Of a DNA stretch of 64,000 nt, positions 1-7,695 are shown piece by piece. Every line of letters starts with the position of its first letter. Position 1 is the first letter of the stretch. The position numbers and the translations under genes were made by a program. Source of the stretch: JAFKFI01 sp963795435 (GTDB lineage: Bacteria; Pseudomonadota; Alphaproteobacteria; Acetobacterales; Acetobacteraceae); contig CAWCHV010000009.1 in NCBI GenBank assembly GCA_963795435.1, positions 1,116,001-1,180,000 of the forward strand, read 5' to 3'. Under the pieces are notes generated by a model. It was given only the letters and a program-made list of their open reading frames with translations. It was not told the origin of the DNA and did not search any database.

Positions 1-1014
1 ACCGCGGTGTCGCCGCGCCAGCACCACGGCGCGCAGCAGCAGCGCCTTCATGCGCGGCGCAAACACCGCATCGCCAGCGTCGATGGCATACTGGCAATCG
101 CGCAATTGGTGGGCGAGGCAGACCTGCCACAGCTCGGCATGGCCCTGCTGTGCACCGTAGAGATCGGAGACCCACAACGCCGGGCGATGCCCGGCCAGCA
201 CCTCGGCCACCACGTCCGCGCCACGGCTGCGGCGGACGACATGGATCACCACCTCGGCGTTCTGGAACACCCAGTTCCAGTGGCCGCTGCCATCGATACG
301 CACGCCGGTTTCGTCGGAATACACCACCCGCGCACGCCGCAGCCGAGCGAGAATGGCCGCGACATCGGCATCGAACCGCGGCTTGCCGCGGCGGAACGCG
401 GCATCCAGCGCGCCCTCGCTGATCGCCAGGCCGAACAACTCCATCAGCAGCCGGGCCAGCCGCTGGTAGCTGACGGCATGCACGAAACGCAGATACATCG
501 CGAGTGCCACGATGTTGAGGCTGAACGGCGTGCCCGGCTCCAGCCCCTCCGGCACCGCCGCCAGCGTGGTGGCGCCACAGCAGCGGCACTGGGCGGCATA
601 GCGCTCCACCCGCGTCACCATCGGACGCACGCGGGGCAGGTCGATCTTGTCATACCGCGCGTCGAGCGTCTGGTCGGCGTCGGTGAAGGCATGCTGGCAG
701 TAGTGGCACCGCGCCGGCTTGGCCTGCATCACCTCGTCGGGATCGGCGGTCAGCGCGCGGCCGCCGCCCACGCGGCCGAGACTGCCCTTGCGCGGACCTC
801 GGCGCTTGATCTTGTCCGGCCGGTTCGGCTTCTGCCCCTTCGAGGGCGGCACGCTGGAATTGTCCGGCGTCTTGCCCGGCCGCGTGAGGTCATCAATCCG
901 CGCGCGCAACTCGGCGATCAATTTGTGCGCTTCGTCCAGCCGCACCATCAGCGTCAGGATCAGCGCGTCCTTCTCCGCGTGCGACAGCTTGTTGAGGTCG
1001 GGGGCGTTGCTCAC
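1..1014 (-). CDS. IS66-family transposase (partial, C-terminus outside window)
   Basis: DDE transposase of the IS66 family; it cuts and joins IS ends. The start is taken as GTG at 1014, which opens a leader beginning VSNAPDLNKLSHAEKDALIL, then a coiled-coil-like segment and the RPGKTPDNSSVPPSKGQKPN linker typical of IS66. Next come a CxxC zinc-binding module (CHYC, CRCC) and the catalytic core with the first Asp in YSDETGV and the second in WVSDLYG. The C-terminal part with the catalytic Glu is cut off here but is visible in copy C (NNSSERELRP). The gene looks intact and is the same in both copies, so it is probably recently active. The full protein would be about 458 residues. Confidence 0.9.
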   Translation of the reverse strand, partial: MSNAPDLNKLSHAEKDALILTLMVRLDEAHKLIAELRARIDDLTRPGKTPDNSSVPPSKGQKPNRPDKIKRRGPRKGSLGRVGGGRALTADPDEVMQAKPARCHYCQHAFTDADQTLDARYDKIDLPRVRPMVTRVERYAAQCRCCGATTLAAVPEGLEPGTPFSLNIVALAMYLRFVHAVSYQRLARLLMELFGLAISEGALDAAFRRGKPRFDADVAAILARLRRARVVYSDETGVRIDGSGHWNWVFQNAEVVIHVVRRSRGADVVAEVLAGHRPALWVSDLYGAQQGHAELWQVCLAHQLRDCQYAIDAGDAVFAPRMKALLLRAVVLARRHRG

Positions 1015-1115
1015 CCCAACCTTGAATTGAGTCGCCCGTTATCGCGTCAATCCCGTTCTCGCCCACCATTCGCCTCAAGCCGCTATCGCCAGCCGAGGCC
1101 GGGTTGAGCAGCTAC
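1..1115 (-). mobile_element. IS66-family element, copy A (left part cut by window edge)
   Basis: This is the right-hand part of an IS element whose single transposase gene reads on the minus strand. The outer end is marked by the terminal inverted repeat CCGGGTTGAGCAGCTAC at 1099-1115. Its reverse complement, GTAGCTGCTCAACCCGG, starts copy C at 62746. The first 884 bases match 63117-64000 wherever I compared them (constant offset 63116). From the two partial copies the complete element would be about 1486 bp. A single transposase gene without accessory tnpA/tnpB suggests the single-ORF (ISBst12-like) subgroup of IS66. The 8 bases just outside (1116-1123) would be one copy of the target duplication; the partner lies outside the window. 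Confidence 0.9.
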
Positions 1116-1271
1116 GGACTTAGTGGATGGGCTACCTATCATCTTCTCAAGTCGAGTGTCGAAAGGGATGATGGTTTTGAAGGTACCTGGACGCAGGAGC
1201 GCCGCAAGGACTTATCGATTTCATTGATTAGAGAAGTACACCGAATTGGTGAGGCTTTAAATGTGCACCTG

Positions 1272-1279
1272 ATAAATTT
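1272..1279. repeat. Target-site duplication, left copy (ATAAATTT)
   Basis: The 8-bp ATAAATTT lies directly before the IS66 element B and is repeated exactly at 2769-2776 directly after it. Eight base pairs is the duplication length expected for IS66-family insertion. Confidence 0.9.
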
Positions 1280-2768
1280 GTAATTGCTCACCCGGTGCGG
1301 GTAGCGGGTGCGGCACCGGCGTGTTGAGTAGGGCGGCGCGGAGGGCATCAAGGACAGAGACGCGGTTGGCCTTTGCGGTGCTGACGACGGAACGGAAGGC
1401 AGCGTAGGTTTAGGCGCCCCATTCACAGCGGAAGCCGTTGGTCACCTTGCGGAAGATCACGCTGGGCCGGAGGTTCCGCTCGGAGACATTGTTGGTGTAG
1501 GGCACATCGCGGGCGGTCACGAAGACGAACAGGTGGGCGCGGTTGGCGGCGATCCGCTTGCGCAGCTTCCTCCCGGCTCGCCCATTGGGCGCAACGTCAT
1601 GATGCGATCGAGGCGCCGATCCAGATCGGCGCGATACAGCGCCAAGGTGGTATCACTCAGTGTCTCCAGACGTCGCTAGATGGCCACAGCGCGCAGCAGG
1701 AGCTATTTGAAGGCGGCGCCGAAGGCGGCATCGCCACAGTGGATGGCGTATTGTGCGTCGCGCAGCAGATGCGCGAGACACAACTGCCAGTGCGCTGCGT
1801 GGCCACGCTGGCTGCGCAGCATGTCGGAGACGCAGACCGCCGGGCGGATAGCGCCGAACAGGGATCGCGGCACCGCCTTGCCGCGGCTGGGGCGGATGAT
1901 GTGCAGCACGGCGAGCGTGCCGACGAACACCGATTCCCACCAGGTCTTGCCGCTCACCCGCGCCGACGTCTCGTCGCAGCAGACCACCCGGCTGGCGGTC
2001 ACCGTCTCGCTGATCGCCGTCGCGGCGGCGAGCAGCGGCTCACGCGCACGGGCCAGCATGTTGCTGAGCGCGCCCTCGCTGATGGAGAGGGCGAACATCT
2101 CGCCCATCAGGGCCGCCAGCCGCTCCAGCGCGATCGCGTGGGCGTAATGCAGATACACGACCATCGCCGCGATCGACTGGCCGAACGGCGAACCGGCTCC
2201 AGCCCCGCCGGGGCGGAGGCGATTACCCGCTCGCCGCAGCACGCACAGCGCCCGCCGAACAGCCGCACCCGCGTCACGTCAGGCCGGATCGGCGGCAACT
2301 CGATGCGGTCGTAGACCTGCTGCGGCGTCTGCGACGCGGCGGGGAAGATCGCTTGGCAGTTCGGGCAGCCCGTCAGCGTCGCATCCACCACGCGATCCGG
2401 GTCGGCATGCAGCGACCGACCGACCGCAGGGCGAGATTTGCGCGGCCGCTTGTCTGCGTCTTCGCGATTGGCTTTCTCCGCCGTCGAGGGCGGCCTGGAA
2501 GAGTTGTCCGGGGTTTTCGGTGGTCGCGTGAGGTCAGTGATCCGCGCCTTGAGCGCGGCGATCTCCGCCAGTGCCGCGTCAAGCCGCGACGCGAGCGGCA
2601 GAAGCGAAAGGATCAGCGCGTCCTTCTCCGCCTCGGTCAGCTTGCGCAGGTCGATATCGGTCGCCACACATAGCTTGAAATGAGTCGCCCGTGGCCGCGT
2701 CAAGCATCGTGAGACACCGCGCTACCGGGGTTCCAGGCACCCTCGACGGCCCCCAGGGTGAGCAATTA
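1280..2768 (-). mobile_element. Degenerate IS66-family element, copy B (complete, 1489 bp)
   Basis: A complete but inactive IS66-type element bounded by imperfect inverted repeats: GTAATTGCTCACCCGG at the left and, read inward from the right, TAATTGCTCACCCTGG. It is flanked by the direct repeat ATAAATTT on both sides. The length is almost the same as that predicted for copies A and C (about 1486 bp), but the sequence is clearly a different member: its transposase shares family motifs with theirs, not identity. It interrupts the reading frame of the fragment at 1116-2891. The accumulated frameshifts and stops in its transposase suggest an insertion older than copies A and C. Confidence 0.9.
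1281..2703 (-). pseudogene. IS66-family transposase pseudogene
   Basis: Reading on the minus strand from ATG 2703, the N-terminal part has the IS66 leader, a TPDNSSRPPS linker and zinc-binding cysteines (CPNC, CACC). Near 2200-2240 the frame shifts; the core continues with FGQSIAAMVVYLHY and CCDETSARVSG. A TAG stop at about 1705 follows ...AAFGAAFK, and the recognisable sequence LLLRAVAI is then followed by a second TAG. A further frameshift near 1560 leads to NNVSERNLRPSVIFRKVTNG, which carries the catalytic Glu region, and a TAA interrupts the WGA*TYAAFRSV segment. Two frameshifts and three in-frame stops make this clearly non-functional. Confidence 0.88.
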
Positions 2769-2776
2769 ATAAATTT
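2769..2776. repeat. Target-site duplication, right copy (ATAAATTT)
   Basis: Exact copy of the 8-bp sequence at 1272-1279. It directly follows the right end of element B and fixes the insertion boundaries. Confidence 0.9.
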
Positions 2777-3009
2777 CGGCCCGCGTGGGTATTTACCCAT
2801 TCCACCGCGTGACGACAATTTGGAAACCTTGACCGTTTATGGAAGCTCCCGAGTGATGAGCCTGCCTCGCGGGGCGGTGCGTTTGTCTTGAATTTCGCAC
2901 CAAACGGATAGGCGGCTTCAACGGCCGTCGTCCGTTCTCCACCTATAACGGCCCTTCATGAGCGACCAATATCACTCCGCTCTCATTCAAAGACAGGCGC
3001 TGAAGGCGT

Positions 3010-3762
3010 TCAGGTAAGGAACACCCCGCCATTGACGTGAATGGTCTGCCCGGTGACGTAGCCGCCCTCCGGCCCGGCCAGCATTCGCACCATCGCGGCG
3101 ATTTCCTCCGGGGCGGCCTTGCGCTTGAGCGGGATCGTATCGCTTCCGAGCGTGCCGGGCAGGGCGCCGGCGGAAGCCCCGCGCACCGTGTCCACGGCGC
3201 CCGGCGCGATGCAGTTGCAGGTGATCCGGTGCGGCGCGAGTTCTATTGCAAGCGCCCGCATCAATCCCTCCAGCCCCGCCTTGGAGGCGGAGACGTGACA
3301 GCGGTTTGGCGTTCCCACATGGGTCGAGATGCCGGACAGCGCGACGATCGCGCCGCCGCCGCGCCGGATCATGCGCGGCACGGCGGCGCGGGCGAGGATG
3401 AACGCGCCGTCGAGCGCCACCGACAGGATTTCCCGCCATTCCTCGAGGCTCATGTCGAGGAACGCGGTCTGGCGGCGCAGGCCGGCGTTGCTGACCAGGA
3501 TGTCGAGCCCGCCCATCGCCGCGGCCGCCTGCTCGATCATCGCCCCGACCGCCGCCGCGTCCGTCACGTCGGCGATGCAGCCGATCGCCTGACCACCCAG
3601 CGCGTTGATCTCGCCGACCACGGCATCGACCACGGCGCGGTCCCGCCGGCCGTTGACGACGACCGAGGCGCCGTCGCGCGCCAAGCGCAGCGCGATCGCG
3701 CGGCCGATGTTCTTGCCCGCGCCCGTGACCAGGGCGACCTTTCCAGCGAGCGGCTTGTCCAT
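3010..3762 (-). CDS. SDR-family oxidoreductase (FabG-like) lacking the catalytic Tyr
   Basis: A 250-residue short-chain dehydrogenase/reductase with a Rossmann fold. The cofactor motif TGAGKNIG is at residues 13-20, the structural NAG motif at about 92-94, and a Ser suitable for catalysis is in ALSGIS near 143. The active-site motif YxxxK is altered: the stretch reads RCHVSASKAG, so Lys161 is present but the position of the catalytic Tyr (157) is Val. The surrounding sequence is otherwise a textbook FabG-type SDR, with PGAVDT and a C-terminal GGYVTGQTIHVNGG. The substrate cannot be told. It is the last gene of a minus-strand series and starts 58 bp after the DUF2272 gene, with a good ribosome site (AGGAG) before ATG 3762. 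It is either a non-catalytic or altered-mechanism SDR, or inactive. Confidence 0.85.
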   Translation of the reverse strand: MDKPLAGKVALVTGAGKNIGRAIALRLARDGASVVVNGRRDRAVVDAVVGEINALGGQAIGCIADVTDAAAVGAMIEQAAAAMGGLDILVSNAGLRRQTAFLDMSLEEWREILSVALDGAFILARAAVPRMIRRGGGAIVALSGISTHVGTPNRCHVSASKAGLEGLMRALAIELAPHRITCNCIAPGAVDTVRGASAGALPGTLGSDTIPLKRKAAPEEIAAMVRMLAGPEGGYVTGQTIHVNGGVFLT

Positions 3763-3793
3763 CCCGATCTCCTATCGCGCGATTTCCTGTCGC

Positions 3794-3828
3794 GAAGTCC
3801 CAGTCAGCTGAGAAGTCCAGTCAACTAA
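3794..3828. repeat. Tandem duplication over the DUF2272 stop codon
   Basis: Two adjacent imperfect units, an 18-mer at 3794-3811 (GAAGTCCCAGTCAGCTGA) and a 17-mer at 3812-3828 (GAAGTCCAGTCAACTAA). They differ by two substitutions and one indel. The stop codon of the minus-strand gene (3821-3823) lies in the second unit and is repeated in the first. Confidence 0.75.
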
Positions 3829-4663
3829 TCGGCGTCTCGTAGAGCACGCGCAGCACCACCATCCAGGGATAGCGCGTGTCGAGCACCGTGCCGTCCGGCT
3901 CGGCGAGCTTGCCGTCCGGCGTGGTGGGAACGTGCTTCATCGTCACCGCGTCGTCCACGTTGCCGCCGATCACGGAAAGCTGGCCCGGCGCGGCCTGCAC
4001 AACGATGTCGCAATGCGCGGGAAACCGCCCGGCCGGCAGATCGTCGTAGCGGAGCGCCCCGGCGCGGCCGCGCCCCATGCAGATCAGGTCGCCTGGACGC
4101 GGCGCATAGGCGTCCGGGCGCTCTGCCGCGACCGCCCAGCCGGAGGTCTGGCCGAGCGACATCTCGCGGGCGACGTCGATGTAATCGGAATGGGTGGGCG
4201 AATAGGGAAAGCGCGGCCCGGCCCCCGCGATCCGCATGACGTAGGACACGAAGGCGGCGGACCAGGCGTAGCGGCCGTCCTCGTTGGCGGGGAACTCGAT
4301 CCCGTTCTCGTCGTGCTTGCCGGTCCAGGCGGCCTCTCGGTCATTGGGATTGACGCCGAGCCACCAGTATTCGCCGACGCGCTGCCACAGGCCGGGCCAG
4401 CGCTCGGGTTTCTGATCGGGCTCGGGCGGCGGGCGGCTGCCTGGCGGGTCGTCGTCGACCCCCTGCCCGAACAGGCGCCACTCGCGCAGCGCGATCCCGA
4501 CCACTGCGTCGCGCGACAACGGCTCATAGGGGATGCGAGCGAAATTCGGCGCGTGCGCGTCCGAGGGAACTGGTTGGGCCGCCTGCCCCGGCGCTGCCGG
4601 CGGGACGGTTCTCGCGCAGCCGGCGACCACGAGCAGCGCCAGCGCGGGTGCGAGGCGGCGCAT
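3821..4663 (-). CDS. DUF2272 lipoprotein (putative cell-wall amidase-like)
   Basis: A 280-residue protein with a lipoprotein signal (residues 1-16, lipobox VVAGC with Cys16), so probably anchored in the outer or inner membrane facing the periplasm. After a Pro/Ala-rich linker comes a DUF2272 domain: EYWWLGVN, then YAWSAAFVSYVMRIAG, a conserved THSDYI segment and APRPGDLICMGRG, followed by AHCDIVV. DUF2272 is distantly related to NlpC/P60-type hydrolase folds, but no member known to me has a defined substrate, so enzymatic activity is inference. It starts 2 bp after the stop of the amine oxidase gene, suggesting co-transcription. Confidence 0.8.
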   Translation of the reverse strand: MRRLAPALALLVVAGCARTVPPAAPGQAAQPVPSDAHAPNFARIPYEPLSRDAVVGIALREWRLFGQGVDDDPPGSRPPPEPDQKPERWPGLWQRVGEYWWLGVNPNDREAAWTGKHDENGIEFPANEDGRYAWSAAFVSYVMRIAGAGPRFPYSPTHSDYIDVAREMSLGQTSGWAVAAERPDAYAPRPGDLICMGRGRAGALRYDDLPAGRFPAHCDIVVQAAPGQLSVIGGNVDDAVTMKHVPTTPDGKLAEPDGTVLDTRYPWMVVLRVLYETPIS

Positions 4664-4665
4664 CC

Positions 4666-5802
4666 CTACGCGGCCCGAAGCCGCGCCAGCCGGAACAAGG
4701 ACAGGTCGAATGCGCTCTCGCCCGTTATCGCCAGATCCGCGAGGATTTCCCCGATCACGCCGCAGAACTTGTAGCCGTGTCCCGAGCAGGGCGAGGCGAC
4801 CACCACTTGCGGGCAGCCGGGCAAGGTGTCGACGACGAAATGCTCATCCGTGATGTTGGTGAACATGCAGGGCGCCAGGCCCATCGTCGCGCCGTCGGCG
4901 TGCGGGAAATAGCGTCGCACGGCGGCGCGAAGCACCGCCTCGTCGGCCGGCGTGCAGTCCCGCTCCATGGTGTCGGGATCGACCGCTTCGCCGAGATGGT
5001 GATATCGGCCGATCTTGAGCCCCGGCATCCCCCAGATCGGCAGGCCGTAGTAGCGGCCTTCGTCGAACAGCGTGTTGAACACGGGAAAGCGATCGGGACG
5101 GAACAGCGCCGGGTCGTCAGGCTGGAACCAGCCGAGCACCTGCCGCTCCGGCGCCGCCGCTCGGGCGAGCGGGGCGACGAACTGGCCGATCCAGGCACCC
5201 GCGCTCACCACCAGCCGCCCCGCCTCGTAGCGGCCGCGCTCGGTGGTGACGCGCACCCCGTCGCCCAGCGGCTCCCATCCGAGTGCCCGTTCGCGCGCCC
5301 TTATGTCCGCGCCGTGCGCCTGCGCCAGCGTCACATGCGCGACGATGGCGCGCTCGGAGGCGATGAAGCCGCCCTCGGGCTGGCACAGCGCGCGATGCGA
5401 GGAGGGCAGCGCGTAGCCGGGAAAGCGGGCATTGACCTCGTCGCCGCTCAGCACCTCATGCGGCAGGCCATGCTCCGCGCAGGAGGCGAGCGAGCCCAGG
5501 AACACCGCGCTGTCGGGCGGCCCGGCATCGATCGATCCGGTGACGAACAGCAGTTGCTCGCCGAACAGCCGTTGCGTCTCCCGCCAGGTCTGGTAGGCGC
5601 GGCGGAGCAGCGGGACGTATTTCGGGCTCTCGTAATAGGCGAGCCGGATGATGCGGGTGAGGCCGTGGCTTGAGCCCATGCGATGCGGGATGTCGAACCG
5701 TTCCAGCCCCAGCACGCGCTGGCCGCGCCGCGCCAGGTGGAACGCGGCGGCGCTGCCCATGCCGCCGATCCCCAGGACGATGACATCATAGGGCGCGGTC
5801 AT
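4666..5802 (-). CDS. solA: Monomeric sarcosine / N-methyltryptophan oxidase family protein
   Basis: A 378-residue FAD-dependent amine oxidase of the DAO superfamily (SolA/MSOX type), which oxidises N-methyl amino acids to the amino acid, formaldehyde and H2O2. The N-terminal dinucleotide-binding motif GIGGMGSAAAFHLARRG is at residues 11-27, followed by the family signature MGSSHGLTRIIRLAY. Cys312 in APCMFTN is at the position that covalently binds FAD in monomeric sarcosine oxidase, and CSGHGYKF near the C-terminus is a second hallmark. The length fits the family (about 370-390). Whether sarcosine or N-methyltryptophan is the substrate cannot be decided from sequence. It lies 18 bp downstream of mtnA. 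Confidence 0.87.
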   Translation of the reverse strand: MTAPYDVIVLGIGGMGSAAAFHLARRGQRVLGLERFDIPHRMGSSHGLTRIIRLAYYESPKYVPLLRRAYQTWRETQRLFGEQLLFVTGSIDAGPPDSAVFLGSLASCAEHGLPHEVLSGDEVNARFPGYALPSSHRALCQPEGGFIASERAIVAHVTLAQAHGADIRARERALGWEPLGDGVRVTTERGRYEAGRLVVSAGAWIGQFVAPLARAAAPERQVLGWFQPDDPALFRPDRFPVFNTLFDEGRYYGLPIWGMPGLKIGRYHHLGEAVDPDTMERDCTPADEAVLRAAVRRYFPHADGATMGLAPCMFTNITDEHFVVDTLPGCPQVVVASPCSGHGYKFCGVIGEILADLAITGESAFDLSLFRLARLRAA

Positions 5803-5820
5803 TCCGGCGTTCCGACTGCT

Positions 5821-6915
5821 TCAGGCGTGTTTGGGAAACAGCGTGCGTAGGCCCTCGGCGGTCGCCGCGCACCGGCCGCGCTCGGTAATCAGGCCGCTGA
5901 CCAGCCGCGCCGGGGTCACGTCGAAGGCGGGATTGGCGGCCGGGCTGTCGAGCGGCGCCACGCGGACCGTGGCGATGCGGCCGTCCTCGGTGCGGCCCGT
6001 CACCGCGGCGACCTCCGACTCGGCGCGCTCCTCGATCGGAATTTCCGCTATGCCGTCGGCGACGCTCCAGTCGATCGTGGTTGAAGGGCAGGCGACCCAG
6101 AACGGCACGTCGTTGTCCTTCGCGGCCAGCGCCTTGAGATAGGTGCCGATCTTGTTCGCCACATCGCCGGCGCGCGTCACCCGGTCGGTGCCGACGATGA
6201 CCAGATCGACATCGCCGTGCTGCATCAGATGCCCACCGGCATTGTCCGCGATGAGCGTGTGCGCCACGCCGTGCCGGCCGAGCTCCCAGGCGGTGAGTGC
6301 CGCACCCTGGTTGCGCGGCCTTGTCTCGTCGACCCAGACATGCACGTCGATCCCCGAATCGTGCGCCTTGTAGATCGGCGCGAGGGCGGTTCCCCAGTCG
6401 ACCGTCGCCAGCCAGCCGGCATTGCAGTGGGTCAGCACGTTCACCCGCTCGCCGGCCTTCACTTGCGCCGCCGCCTCGATCAGCGCGAGCCCGTGCTCGC
6501 CGATCGCCTCGCACTGCGCCGCGTCCTCGTCGCAGATGAGGGCCGCCTCGGCGTAGGCGGCGCGCTCGCGCTCGGCGGCCGGGGTGTTACGCAGCCGCGT
6601 CAGCATCCGATCGAGCGCCCAGCGCAGGTTGACCGCGGTTGGCCGTGTCGCCGCGAGCATCGCCGCGTCGCGCTCCATCGCCTCGGTGGACGCATCCTCC
6701 CGCAGTGCCAGGGCCAGTCCGTAGGCGGCGACCGCGCCGATCAGCGGGGCGCCGCGCACCTGCATGGAGCGGATCGCGTGCGCCGCCGCCGCCACGTCGG
6801 TCAGGCGCGGGATCTCGATGTCCCAGGGCAGCTTGGTCTGGTCGAGGATGCGGACGGACCAGCCGTCCTCCCGGTCCACCCAGACGCTGCGATACGGCGT
6901 GCCGTCGATCTTCAT
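5821..6915 (-). CDS. mtnA: S-methyl-5-thioribose-1-phosphate isomerase
   Basis: A 364-residue MtnA of the methionine salvage pathway; it isomerises 5-methylthioribose-1-phosphate to the ribulose form in the cytoplasm. Visible family motifs are RGAPLIGAVAAYG near residue 54, VNLRWALDRM, the THCNAGWLAT segment, VDETRPRNQGAAL, and VGTDRVTRAGDVANKIGTYL with the catalytic Asp. This architecture is shared with eIF2B-like proteins, but the RPRNQG and HCNAG motifs and the length fit MtnA. No mtnP or mtnK is visible nearby, so the rest of the salvage route must be elsewhere. It is 30 bp downstream of the UPF0262 gene and upstream of the amine oxidase. Confidence 0.93.
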   Translation of the reverse strand: MKIDGTPYRSVWVDREDGWSVRILDQTKLPWDIEIPRLTDVAAAAHAIRSMQVRGAPLIGAVAAYGLALALREDASTEAMERDAAMLAATRPTAVNLRWALDRMLTRLRNTPAAERERAAYAEAALICDEDAAQCEAIGEHGLALIEAAAQVKAGERVNVLTHCNAGWLATVDWGTALAPIYKAHDSGIDVHVWVDETRPRNQGAALTAWELGRHGVAHTLIADNAGGHLMQHGDVDLVIVGTDRVTRAGDVANKIGTYLKALAAKDNDVPFWVACPSTTIDWSVADGIAEIPIEERAESEVAAVTGRTEDGRIATVRVAPLDSPAANPAFDVTPARLVSGLITERGRCAATAEGLRTLFPKHA

Positions 6916-6945
6916 CGCCCGATCTTCATGGCCGGGGGCTTCCCT

Positions 6946-7446
6946 TCAGATGCGCTGGTGGAGCACGCAGACCAGGGTGAACAGCCGCCGCGCGGTCTCG
7001 AAATCCATCGCGATCTTGCCCTCCAGGCGCTGTGTCATCAGCTCCGCGCCCTCGTTGTGCAGGCCGCGCCGGCCCATGTCGATCGCCTGGATGCGCGCCT
7101 CGCGCCCCTCCTCGACCGCCTTGATGTGGCTGTCGACCAGCAGCTGGTAATCCTTGATCAGCCGGCGGAACGGGCCCAGCGCCAGCACGATGGCCGTGAC
7201 CGGCGTGCCGTCCTCGCGCCTTATGTCGAACACCAGGCGGCCTTCCTGGATCGAGAGGTGCAGCGCGTATGGCCCGTGCGCCGCGATCTTGGGCGCGATG
7301 GGGGCAAAGCGGTTCTCCGCTTCGAGATCGGCCACGGCCTGCGCGCGGTCGGCCTCGATGATGGGCGAGAGGCGCGTCAGGGCCTCGCCGTCCAGCACCA
7401 CGCGGACCAGCCGCGCATCGGTCTCGGTCGCCGCGGCCGGGGTCAT
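6946..7446 (-). CDS. UPF0262 family protein
   Basis: A 166-residue protein of a family conserved in Alphaproteobacteria with no assigned function. Features recognised are the ADLEAENRFAPI segment, LSIQEGRLVFDI, LALGPFRRLIKDYQLL, and the highly conserved IQAIDMGRRGLHNEGAELM followed by LEGKIAMDFETARRLFTLVCVLH. There is no signal peptide or membrane segment, so it is cytoplasmic. In many alphaproteobacteria this gene sits near histidinol dehydrogenase or small regulatory genes; here it is upstream of mtnA. Confidence 0.9.
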   Translation of the reverse strand: MTPAAATETDARLVRVVLDGEALTRLSPIIEADRAQAVADLEAENRFAPIAPKIAAHGPYALHLSIQEGRLVFDIRREDGTPVTAIVLALGPFRRLIKDYQLLVDSHIKAVEEGREARIQAIDMGRRGLHNEGAELMTQRLEGKIAMDFETARRLFTLVCVLHQRI

Positions 7447-7452
7447 CGTGGC

Positions 7453-7569
7453 TCAGTCATCGGCATTGGCCTTGACCACGCCCAAGGTCAGCACCAGCCC
7501 GACGGTGCCGCCCTTGACTACGGGCGGCAGCAGGGGGATGCGGTTGGGCTGCCAGCGGGTCGGAGCCAT
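7453..7569 (-). CDS. Small hypothetical protein (38 aa)
   Basis: A short open frame from ATG 7569 with a purine-rich ribosome site (GAAGGA) about 8 bases upstream. It ends 6 bp before the UPF0262 start, as expected of a leader or small gene in the same transcript. The peptide has a Pro-rich start (RIPLLPPVVKGG) and a hydrophobic stretch (TVGLVLTLGVV) long enough for a marginal membrane segment. No family is recognised; the call rests on the ribosome site and spacing only. Confidence 0.35.
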   Translation of the reverse strand: MAPTRWQPNRIPLLPPVVKGGTVGLVLTLGVVKANADD

Positions 7570-7695
7570 GCGGAGCGTCCTTCGTGCGGGGAAAGGGCCA
7601 AGGCGGCCCGAGCCGCGCCAGGAATCCGCGCTGGTGTTTACTTGATGCGCGCGGTGGCGGGCATCAAGAATTGTGCATGGCACACATCCGGGTCA

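Larger units (their letters stand above)
1116..2891 (+). pseudogene. 3' fragment of an unknown gene, split by an IS66 insertion
   Basis: Copy A ends at 1115, and an open frame starts directly at 1116 (GLSGWATYHLLKSSVERDD...) running into the second IS element at 1280. If the element and one 8-bp target copy (1280-2776) are removed, the frame continues without a break from ...GEALNVHLIN into FGPRGYLPIPPRDDNLET and stops at TGA 2889-2891. This gives a 92-residue C-terminal piece. The 5' part of the gene is missing, removed or separated by copy A. I do not recognise the family: the piece has a charged helical stretch (TQERRKDLSISLIREVHRIG) and no clear motif. The lower GC near 1130-1280 than in the flanking genes hints at an accessory gene. 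Confidence 0.7.

Noticed and set aside
1653..2673. Plus-strand open frames opposite the transposase pseudogene
   Set aside because: They have no ribosome site or family features. They are high-GC shadow frames of the IS66 sequence.
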